A stretch of 12,078 bases of DNA from Lachnospiraceae bacterium (lineage in GTDB: Bacteria > Bacillota > Clostridia > Lachnospirales > Lachnospiraceae): positions 1 to 12,078 of the forward strand of contig CAAEHZ010000154.1 of NCBI GenBank assembly GCA_900755865.1. The letters are read 5' to 3'. The notes beneath the pieces were generated by a model, which saw only the letters and a program-made list of their open reading frames with translations, was not told the DNA's origin and did no database searches. A program made the translations under genes and the position numbers. Positions 1-5,287 of this stretch are shown here, piece by piece (position 1 is the stretch's first letter; every line of letters begins with the position of its first letter).

Positions 1-63
1 GCGTAACTCGCGAAAGCGAGGTGCCTGTGGTGAATCTGTATTTTAAATCACGTGACTCTAGCC
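1..63. repeat. Partial copy of structured inverted-repeat element (family A)
   Basis: These 63 bases match 268-330 at 62 of 63 positions (C at 58, T at 325). They correspond to the right half of the element at 181-318, so the left half probably lies before the window. The copy keeps the small hairpin CTCGC-GAAA-GCGAG at 7-20 and the arm that ends in AAATCAC. A short extension, CCCTACTTCCC at 71-81, also recurs at 329-339, where it covers the mnmE stop codon. The repeat itself is certain; calling it half of a mobile or palindromic element is inference. Confidence 0.85.
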
Positions 64-177
64 ATTTCTACCCTACTTCCCAACTACCCTTCCAAGAAAT
101 TTCAAAACCATTTCTGCAATACTAACTAGCAACACAACTTTTTAATCACTCTTCATTTATTAGTAAGTTCATAATTC
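64..177. other. Intergenic DNA with no recognised feature
   Basis: AT-rich sequence between the two family A repeat copies. I see no open frame, no convincing promoter and no hairpin with a T-tract. The only notable bases are the CCCTACTTCCC at 71-81, which repeats the sequence at the mnmE 3' end. Confidence 0.5.
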
Positions 178-180
178 ACA

Positions 181-318
181 GTGATTTGAAATACAGACTC
201 GCAAGCAGGCACTGTGAAGCCGCTGGTACTTACACACCGTACTTTGGTGTGTTATGTACCACTGCGTGCGTAACTCGCGAAAGCGAGGTGCCTGTGGTGA
301 ATCTGTATTTTAAATCAC
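181..318. repeat. Full copy of a structured inverted-repeat element (family A), MITE- or REP-like
   Basis: The ends form a 17-pair stem: 181-197 pairs with 302-318, with a single G-T pair at 188/311. Inside it, CAGGCAC (206-212) pairs with GTGCCTG (288-294). A third arm pairs GGTAC (225-229) with GTACC (256-260) and ACACACC (232-238) with GGTGTGT (246-252). A separate hairpin, CTCGC-GAAA-GCGAG, lies at 274-287 and has a GNRA-type loop. The element ends 12 bases before the mnmE stop, so it would be transcribed in the mnmE 3' UTR. There is no coding capacity and no strong T-tract, so it is not a simple terminator. A second, partial copy at 1-63 shows that it is repetitive. Function and family name are unknown to me; a non-autonomous mobile element or a folded RNA are both possible. 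Confidence 0.75.
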
Positions 319-330
319 GTGACTTTAGCC

Positions 331-1749
331 CTACTTCCCCATACAAAACTTCCTGAATATTTCTTCCACTAAATCGTCATCCACTTCTTCCCCGATTATC
401 CTTCCAAGGGAAGTATACGCGCTCATCAAATCAATGGATAAAAAGTCCTCTGGCATATTATTTGCAAGGCTCTGCTCTACCAGAAGCAGCGAATCCAACG
501 CCTCCTGCAATGCCTCCTTATGCCGCATATTGATTAAAACGGTTTCTCTGTTGCTCTTAAGCTCTCCCTGGAAAAACATATCCTTTACCGTCTTTTCAAA
601 AAGCTCTATCCCGCTTCCCTGCAGCGCGGAAACCCTGATGACAGGACTGTCAGGCAAAAACTCCTCTATCTGATTTTCAGTAATAACGGTTGTCAAATCG
701 CTTTTATTTAACAAAACAATGACATTTTTATTCTGAATCATGGAAATGATTTCTCTATCATTATCATCCAAAGGCACGGAAGAATCAACCATATACAGAA
801 TTAAATCTGCATCGGAGGCATATTTTCTGGAACGGTCCACTCCTATTTTCTCTACCGTATCCTCTGTCTGCCGGATTCCCGCAGTATCCGTTACCTGAAG
901 CTGTATTCCGCCAAGGGTTACTGTTTCCTGTATAATATCTCTGGTGGTTCCCTCTACATCTGTTACTATCGCTCTCTCCTCTCCCAAAAGTAAATTCAAA
1001 AGAGAGGACTTTCCCGCATTGGGCTTTCCGATAATGACTGTACGGATTCCTTCCTTTAACCATCTTCCGTTTTCTGCCGTAGCAAGAAGTCTTCTAACCT
1101 CCTGCATTATCTCCTTCAATATAGAAGAAAGTCTTTCCGGATAATCCTCAAGACTGATATGCTCCGGGTCATCCAATGCAGATTCTATAAAAGCAATTTC
1201 ATAAATCAGCTTTTCACGCATCCCGCGGACAGCCTCAGAAAGCCTGCCCCGCAGCTGATTCACAGAAGCAGTTAAAGCATATTCATTCTGGGAATGAATC
1301 ACATCCATAACAGCTTCCGCTTTTGCCAAATCCATCCTGCCATTCAAAAAAGCCCTTTTGGAAAATTCTCCCGGCTCTGCCATTCTGGCACCGCATTTTA
1401 AGGAAAGCTCCAGTATTTTCTGCATCACAAGAATACCGCCATGACACTGTATCTCTACAGTATCCTCTACTGTAAAGCTCTTTGGGGCTTTCATTACAAC
1501 TGCCATCACTTCATCCAGCACAAACTCATTAAAATCAGGCACCTTTTCCTCATTCTCAGAATCTGCTTTATTTATAATAAATCCATAATATAATTTATGG
1601 CTCTCTGCCCTTTTTAAAATTCTTTTTCCGGAAGGAGATACAAACATTCTGTTTCCTACTTCCACAGCCTGCTCTCCACTAATTCTTATAATACCAATCC
1701 CGGAATCTGTCAATCCCGTTGCAATCGCTGCAATTGTTTCTTTTCTCAT
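331..1749 (-). CDS. mnmE: tRNA uridine-5-carboxymethylaminomethyl modification GTPase MnmE (TrmE)
   Basis: A 472-residue cytosolic GTPase that, with MnmG, installs the carboxymethylaminomethyl group on the wobble uridine of certain tRNAs. An N-terminal folate-binding domain (about 1-115) precedes a helical domain that holds an inserted G domain. The G motifs are visible: GKPNAGKS at about 241-248, TTRD at 268-271, DTAG at 288-291 and NKSD at 348-351. The protein ends in FCMGK, the C-(I/L/M)-G-K tail whose cysteine (469) is needed for modification. I chose the start at 1749 because the leader carries GGAG six bases before that ATG and the protein then begins MRKETIAAIAT, as the family does. 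An ATG four codons upstream (1761) has a Shine-Dalgarno-like GAGG too close to use. It is the last leftward gene and is separated from jag by a terminator. mnmG, often adjacent, is not in the window. Confidence 0.96.
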   Translation of the reverse strand: MRKETIAAIATGLTDSGIGIIRISGEQAVEVGNRMFVSPSGKRILKRAESHKLYYGFIINKADSENEEKVPDFNEFVLDEVMAVVMKAPKSFTVEDTVEIQCHGGILVMQKILELSLKCGARMAEPGEFSKRAFLNGRMDLAKAEAVMDVIHSQNEYALTASVNQLRGRLSEAVRGMREKLIYEIAFIESALDDPEHISLEDYPERLSSILKEIMQEVRRLLATAENGRWLKEGIRTVIIGKPNAGKSSLLNLLLGEERAIVTDVEGTTRDIIQETVTLGGIQLQVTDTAGIRQTEDTVEKIGVDRSRKYASDADLILYMVDSSVPLDDNDREIISMIQNKNVIVLLNKSDLTTVITENQIEEFLPDSPVIRVSALQGSGIELFEKTVKDMFFQGELKSNRETVLINMRHKEALQEALDSLLLVEQSLANNMPEDFLSIDLMSAYTSLGRIIGEEVDDDLVEEIFRKFCMGK

Positions 1750-1755
1750 ACAAAA

Positions 1756-1828
1756 CTCCATTCCTCAGGCTCTTCTAATGCCGAAGAAATCGCAAACTGA
1801 ATTTCACAGTTCTGCTTTTAAAGGCTAC
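1756..1828. repeat. Degenerate copy of structured repeat (family B) in the mnmE leader
   Basis: These 73 bases align with 1917-1992 with about ten substitutions, one four-base gap and one single-base gap. Shared blocks include CTCCATTCC, TAATGCC, AATCGC, AACTGAATTTCA and CAGTTCTGC, and both copies end in GGCTAC. The first four bases (CTCC on the plus strand) are the GGAG ribosome binding site of mnmE on the minus strand. This copy can form a weaker hairpin, AACTG/CAGTT, than the other copy. Confidence 0.75.
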
Positions 1829-1858
1829 ATTGTGATGTCTGCGGCACAATATAGTCAA
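1829..1858 (-). promoter_or_regulatory. Candidate mnmE promoter
   Basis: On the minus strand, TTGACT (1858-1853) and CACAAT (1834-1829) are separated by 18 bases. The -35 matches the sigma-A consensus at five of six positions and the -10 at four of six. It lies after the jag terminator and about 80 bases before the mnmE start, where a promoter would be needed. It is a moderate match only. Confidence 0.4.
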
Positions 1859-1873
1859 AGTCAGATAGTTACA

Positions 1874-1904
1874 AAAGCCGGATATACTAATTATATCCGG
1901 CTTT
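1874..1904 (-). terminator. Intrinsic terminator between jag and mnmE
   Basis: A perfect 13-pair stem (1874-1886 with 1892-1904) closes a five-base loop. It contains a GC-rich GCCGG/CCGGC block. Reading leftward, the stem runs into CTTTTGT, a short T-tract; reading rightward it is followed by CTTTCTTT, so it could act in both directions. It would end the rpmH-to-jag transcript and isolate mnmE. Confidence 0.75.
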
Positions 1905-1916
1905 CTTTACACTAAT

Positions 1917-1992
1917 CTCCATTCCGCAGGCATTCCTAATGCCAAAGGAATCGCGAACTGAATTTCAGATTCAGTTCTGCGATAATGGCTAC
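1917..1992. repeat. Structured repeat (family B) abutting the jag stop codon
   Basis: The better-preserved copy of the repeat also found at 1756-1828. It holds two hairpins. GGCATT (1929-1934) pairs with AATGCC (1938-1943), extended outward by ATTCC (1921-1925) with GGAAT (1947-1951). GAACTGAAT (1955-1963) pairs with ATTCAGTTC (1969-1977) around a five-base loop, extended by ATCGC (1950-1954) with GCGAT (1979-1983) across one bulged T. Its final GGCTAC contains the jag stop codon (CTA at 1989-1991, read leftward as TAG). Function unknown; it lies in the jag 3' UTR before the terminator. Confidence 0.75.
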
Positions 1993-2621
1993 TTCTTTAA
2001 GGTTACTACAACTTTTCTGAAAGGCTCTTCTCCCTCACTGTGTGTTGTCACATATTTATCATTCTGAAGGGCAGAATGAATAATTCTTCTCTCGTAAGGA
2101 TTCATCGGCTCCAGAGATACAGGTCTTCTGGTACGCTTTACCTTGTAAGCAATGTTCTTTGCAAGGTTCTCAAGAGTTTCCTTTCTTCTCTCTCTGTAAT
2201 TCTCTGTATCAACCTTTACTCTGATGTAATCATCCACATCTTTGTTGACTACAAGGGAAACAAGGTACTGAAGGGAATCCAGTGTCTGACCTCTCTTACC
2301 AATCAGGACACCCATGTCATCACCGTTCAAATCAATGCTTAATTCTCTCTCTGCTTCCTTATAATCAAGAGTAATTACAACTTCAAGCTGCATTGCCGCA
2401 AATACATCACTTAAAAATTTCTTTGCCAAATCCTCTGTAGAAAGCTCTACCTCCAGCACTCTTGCCTTGATAACGGCAGGTCTGGAACCGATTCCAAGAA
2501 ATCCGTTAGAACCCTCTTCTATAACACTGTAATCCAGTTTATCACTTGTGACGCCGAGCTTCTGACATGCTTCAGTAATTGCATCATTTACTGTTTTTGC
2601 AGAAATTTCAATATATTCCAT
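1989..2621 (-). CDS. khpB: RNA-binding protein KhpB/Jag (Jag-N, KH, R3H)
   Basis: A 210-residue cytosolic protein of the Jag/KhpB (EloR) family, single-strand RNA binders that partner with KhpA and influence cell elongation and sporulation-linked processes in Gram-positive bacteria. The Jag-N domain spans about 1-55 and includes the typical GSNGFLGIGSRPA stretch (38-50). The KH domain follows, with its GKRG loop at 108-111. The R3H domain near the C-terminus has the R-xxx-H signature at R178/H182 in NPYERRIIH. The ribosome binding site is AGGGGGA, about seven bases before the ATG. The gap to the yidC stop is 13 bases, so the two are cotranscribed, the usual yidC-jag pairing near Firmicute origins. 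The stop codon falls inside a family B repeat. Confidence 0.95.
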   Translation of the reverse strand: MEYIEISAKTVNDAITEACQKLGVTSDKLDYSVIEEGSNGFLGIGSRPAVIKARVLEVELSTEDLAKKFLSDVFAAMQLEVVITLDYKEAERELSIDLNGDDMGVLIGKRGQTLDSLQYLVSLVVNKDVDDYIRVKVDTENYRERRKETLENLAKNIAYKVKRTRRPVSLEPMNPYERRIIHSALQNDKYVTTHSEGEEPFRKVVVTLKK

Positions 2622-2634
2622 ATTTTATTTCCCC

Positions 2635-3963
2635 CTACTCTTTGCCTTTTCCGTTTTTCTCGTTATAATCTTTTACCATATTTGCCTTTGTCATCATGCT
2701 GCCGGACTTTGAACCGGAACTCTGATAGCGCTCCTTCGCCTTTTTCAGCGCTTCTTCCTTTTCAGCCTGTGTCATGGTAGAAGAATTATTGGATTTATTC
2801 TGAATATTTCTGGTATTCATGGAGGCATAGGTACTCATTCTCTCCTGCGCCTGCTTCATCTTTTCCAGCTTCTTTGCACTCTTTACAGAGTTCTTCTTAA
2901 TAATTGCATCAAAATCCATCTTATCAATATGCTTATTGATAACTACCTGCTGGATACTTCTTATCACGCTGCCGGCTACCCAGTAAAGACCCAGACCGGA
3001 AGGAAGCGTGAAACAGAACCATGCTGACATAATCGGCATAATCATATTCATGGTCTTCATGGACTGTGCCATGGAGGATGCCTGGGAATCCTTTGAGCCT
3101 GTATCCTGCTGAGGCATCAGCTTTATGTTAATCCACTGTGTTACCATGGAAAGAACGGGAATCATAATCGCTCCGATGATAATACCTACCGCTCCGGTTG
3201 TCCATGCTGCACGAATCAGCGCGGAAGGAGAATCTCCCATATTCAAGCCAAGGAAGTTATTATAGGTATCAATCAGACCACGGGTGGTATCATTACTTAA
3301 AATCAACTGCCCCTCATAGGTAAGATTTGTCAAATCGTAATGCTGGGCTACTGTTGACAAATCTACGGAAGACAGCTTATTCAGTACATCAATAATTCCA
3401 TTGGAAAGGTCGCTGCCATTTGTCATGGCTTTTCCATACATAGTTACGGTATTGGCAATGGAATCCACGCCGGAATCCTGTAAAAATGCACCACCGTCCA
3501 CAGAAATAATCTTCTCTGCCAGTACACGGAAGGTTGCACCAATCTTTGTAACATAGGCAGGCATGGAATAAATAACCTTGTACAATGCGAACAGAATCGG
3601 CATCTGAATTAAAAGCTGTACGCAGCTTCCACTGGCGGAAACGCCGTACTTTGCGTAGACAGCCTGTACTTCCTGATTCTGTGCCATCATGGAATCGTTG
3701 TCTGTACGGTTTTTGTACTTGTCACGAATTGCCTGAATCTCAGGATTCATTTTTGCAGAAAGCTTGGAAAACTTCTGCTGTTTAATCGTAAGAGGCATCA
3801 TCAAAAGGTTTACAACAACTGTAAACAGAATAATGGCGATACCTACATTGGGAATCCCGATCATGTCCAGCACATAGAAAATGCCGTTCATAATCTTTCC
3901 CAGAAGCCAGGCTACCTGACCTATAACCGGGGTTGAATTTTGAGTCAATAAAATAAAATTCAT
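2635..3963 (-). CDS. yidC: Membrane protein insertase YidC (Oxa1 family), long variant
   Basis: A 442-residue integral membrane protein that inserts and folds membrane proteins, alone or with SecYEG. Likely membrane segments lie at about 38-58, 113-134, 253-280, 304-320 and 322-342. A cytoplasmic hairpin (about 60-112) and a basic, likely unstructured tail (345-442) would contact the ribosome. Between the second and third segments is an extracellular insertion of roughly 115 residues; short Gram-positive YidC proteins total only about 260. There is no N-terminal lipoprotein signal and no lipobox cysteine; the N-terminus is instead an amphipathic stretch (about 12-35). Asn52 stands in VVVNLLMMPLTIKQ, where Oxa1-family members usually have the groove arginine. 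AGGAGG precedes the ATG by four bases. It follows yidD by 29 bases in the operon. Confidence 0.95.
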   Translation of the reverse strand: MNFILLTQNSTPVIGQVAWLLGKIMNGIFYVLDMIGIPNVGIAIILFTVVVNLLMMPLTIKQQKFSKLSAKMNPEIQAIRDKYKNRTDNDSMMAQNQEVQAVYAKYGVSASGSCVQLLIQMPILFALYKVIYSMPAYVTKIGATFRVLAEKIISVDGGAFLQDSGVDSIANTVTMYGKAMTNGSDLSNGIIDVLNKLSSVDLSTVAQHYDLTNLTYEGQLILSNDTTRGLIDTYNNFLGLNMGDSPSALIRAAWTTGAVGIIIGAIMIPVLSMVTQWINIKLMPQQDTGSKDSQASSMAQSMKTMNMIMPIMSAWFCFTLPSGLGLYWVAGSVIRSIQQVVINKHIDKMDFDAIIKKNSVKSAKKLEKMKQAQERMSTYASMNTRNIQNKSNNSSTMTQAEKEEALKKAKERYQSSGSKSGSMMTKANMVKDYNEKNGKGKE

Positions 3964-3992
3964 TTATCCTCCTGATTTTGCCTTATCAGATA

Positions 3993-4202
3993 TCATGGAA
4001 CAGGGTCAAATCCTCCCTTTGAAAAAGGATTACACCTTAAAATCCGCCACAAAGCAAGAAGACTGCCCTTAAATGCTCCGTACTTCTGAATTGCTTCAAG
4101 ACCATACTGGGAGCAGGTAGGATAATAAGGACATTTCGTTCTTTTCATGGGAGATATATACTTTTGATAAAATCTGATAGAGGCAATCAATATTTTTTTC
4201 AT
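3993..4202 (-). CDS. yidD: Membrane protein insertion efficiency factor YidD
   Basis: A 69-residue protein of the YidD (alpha-hemolysin) family, a small membrane-associated factor that assists YidC-dependent insertion. The family hallmark is visible: RFYQKYISP near the N-terminus, then [11 protein letters not shown] (C24 and C30), and [14 protein letters not shown] at the C-terminus (C57). An upstream in-frame ATG at 4265 would add 21 residues, but that stretch overlaps the end of rnpA and does not resemble the family. The start at 4202 fits the family length and lies one base beyond the rnpA stop (TGA-A-ATG), with only a weak upstream ribosome binding site (GGATTGA). This suggests translational coupling to rnpA. 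Confidence 0.93.
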   Translation of the reverse strand: MKKILIASIRFYQKYISPMKRTKCPYYPTCSQYGLEAIQKYGAFKGSLLALWRILRCNPFSKGGFDPVP

Positions 4203-4203
4203 T

Positions 4204-4557
4204 TCAATCCATATAAAGATACACTTTAATAATGTGATGAAGCTTACCAAGGTGAAGCAGGGCATTTTCTATTTCTTCATATCCCACCGACGCTGCATTC
4301 GCTCTTGCCACGATTACAATATCCAAACCACTATTGAATACTGCTTCATGTAACCGGTAACTTTCTCGAATCAGTCTTGTAACCCGGTGCCTTACAACAC
4401 TGTTTCCAACCTTCTTACTCACGCTGATTCCGATACGATTACGTTCTGTGCCATTTTCCTTCACATACATAACCAAGTACCTGTTTGCATATGATTTTCC
4501 ATACTGATAAACGAATCGAAACTGGTGATTCTTTTTTAAACTCTCGGAAAATTTCAT
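4204..4557 (-). CDS. rnpA: Ribonuclease P protein component
   Basis: A 117-residue basic protein that binds the catalytic RNase P RNA and helps recognise the 5' leader of precursor tRNAs. The conserved RNR block is present as [20 protein letters not shown] (residues about 45-64), with histidine in the middle of the usual R-N-R triplet. The N-terminal aromatic patch ([17 protein letters not shown]) that contacts the substrate leader is also visible. GGGGAT precedes the ATG at an acceptable distance. The gene lies downstream of rpmH with an intrinsic terminator in the gap, so it probably depends on readthrough from the rpmH promoter. Its stop nearly abuts the yidD start. Confidence 0.96.
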   Translation of the reverse strand: MKFSESLKKNHQFRFVYQYGKSYANRYLVMYVKENGTERNRIGISVSKKVGNSVVRHRVTRLIRESYRLHEAVFNSGLDIVIVARANAASVGYEEIENALLHLGKLHHIIKVYLYMD

Positions 4558-4595
4558 TTAAATCCCCATTCTTGCTGCTTCTCTTTATTTCCTTT

Positions 4596-4628
4596 TAAGA
4601 AGAGAAAAAGGCCACATTGCTGTGACCT
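4596..4628 (-). terminator. Intrinsic terminator or attenuator between rpmH and rnpA
   Basis: Reading leftward, AGGTCACA (4628-4621), loop GCAA and TGTGGCCT (4616-4609) form an eight-pair stem with one G-T pair, followed at once by TTTTTCTCTTCTT. It lies 16 bases past the rpmH stop and about 40 bases before rnpA. A partial terminator here would yield much L34 mRNA and less rnpA mRNA. Confidence 0.75.
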
Positions 4629-4643
4629 ATCACATACTGTGAA

Positions 4644-4778
4644 TTATGCGGATAATTTCTTTCTTCCCTTTGCACGTCTTGCTGCTAAAACTTTTCTTCC
4701 GCCGGGAGTACTCATTCTTGCTCTGAAACCGTGAACTCTGGAATGAGAACGCTTTTTAGGCTGAAATGTCATCTTCAT
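4644..4778 (-). CDS. rpmH: 50S ribosomal protein L34
   Basis: A 44-residue, highly basic ribosomal protein of the large subunit. The translation, beginning [19 protein letters not shown] and ending [10 protein letters not shown], matches L34 from end to end, including the [19 protein letters not shown] core. A strong ribosome binding site, AAAGGAGG, lies about ten bases before the ATG. It is the first gene of the leftward operon and diverges from dnaA across the origin region, the classic arrangement in Firmicutes. A near-consensus promoter lies about 100 bases upstream, and a terminator follows directly. Confidence 0.97.
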   Translation of the reverse strand: MKMTFQPKKRSHSRVHGFRARMSTPGGRKVLAARRAKGRKKLSA

Positions 4779-4874
4779 GGAAAAGGCACCTCCTTTTTTA
4801 TGAACCTTACTATATAAAGGTAACTTATTTTCTTATACGCATTTTATACCTGATTTCAGGAAAATAGCATATTG

Positions 4875-4903
4875 ATTGTATAAGAAAAAGTATCCAATGT
4901 CAA
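4875..4903 (-). promoter_or_regulatory. Promoter of the rpmH-rnpA-yidD-yidC-jag operon
   Basis: On the minus strand, a perfect TTGACA (4903-4898) is followed after exactly 17 bases by TACAAT (4880-4875), a near-ideal sigma-A promoter. Transcription should begin near 4868, giving a leader of about 90 bases before rpmH. The leader contains a small inverted repeat, CCTGA-TT-TCAGG (4849-4860). Confidence 0.85.
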
Positions 4904-4956
4904 GAAAAATTCAGTAAAAATCACGCTTTCCGGCAATAAAAATTTTTAAAAAAAAG

Positions 4957-5221
4957 TTATGCACAGAGATATCCACAAAAAATCCGGTGAATTAAGTTAT
5001 ACACACAATGTTGATTACTTGTGGATAAAAAATTTATAACTTAAATATTGCTGTGTAAGGCATGTGCAAAAATCAAAAAAAATCCCTGAAATATCCTCTT
5101 TTCTAATTTTCAGGATTTATCCACTTATTCACAATAATATCCACATTAGAGGGTTGATAAGTAAATTATAAACATATTTATCAACATAATGTGGATAAGT
5201 TTATCCCGTCTATGTTGATAA
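4957..5221. other. oriC part 1: DnaA-box cluster upstream of dnaA
   Basis: Matches to TTATNCACA: TTATGCACA 4957-4965 (+), TTATACACA 4997-5005 (+), TTATCCACA 5020-5028 (-), TTATTCACA 5125-5133 (+), TTATCCACA 5190-5198 (-). One-mismatch matches: ATATCCACA 4969-4977 (+), TTTTGCACA 5063-5071 (-), TTATCCACT 5117-5125 (+), ATATCCACA 5137-5145 (+), TTATCAACA 5178-5186 (+) and 5213-5221 (-). Boxes occur on both strands in AT-rich DNA between divergent rpmH and dnaA. This resembles the incAB half of the B. subtilis origin. The rest of the 4779-5287 gap holds only the two promoters, the rpmH leader and A/T tracts. Confidence 0.92.
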
Positions 5222-5228
5222 CTTGCAT

Positions 5229-5257
5229 TTGAAATCTAAAACAATCTATATTACAAT
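5229..5257 (+). promoter_or_regulatory. dnaA promoter
   Basis: TTGAAA (5229-5234) and TACAAT (5252-5257) are separated by 17 bases, each five of six to the sigma-A consensus. Transcription would start near 5264, about 24 bases before the dnaA ATG. A DnaA-box variant (5213-5221) sits just upstream of the -35 and a perfect box at 5190-5198, so DnaA autoregulation is plausible. Confidence 0.7.
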
Positions 5258-5287
5258 GGATTCGTGTTATCTTAAAGGGAGAAACAC

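Noticed and set aside
181..318. Riboswitch or leader RNA
   Set aside because: It lies downstream of mnmE, exists in more than one copy and matches no riboswitch class I can recall; treated as a repeat element.
1..330. CRISPR array or tandem repeat array
   Set aside because: Only two copies of a 63-base unit 267 bases apart, with strong internal inverted repeats and no regular spacers.
1747..1761. Upstream mnmE start adding MEFC to the protein
   Set aside because: Its Shine-Dalgarno-like GAGG is only about one base from the ATG, whereas the ATG at 1749 has GGAG at six bases and gives the usual family N-terminus.
4203..4265. Longer yidD frame beginning MPCFTLVSF
   Set aside because: The extra 21 residues overlap rnpA, do not resemble YidD and have no clear ribosome binding site; the start at 4202 fits family length.
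5155..5183. Alternative dnaA promoter starting at TTGATA (5155)
   Set aside because: The hexamer at the right spacing (TTTATC) is poor and overlaps DnaA-box variants; the TTGAAA/TACAAT pair closer to the gene is better.
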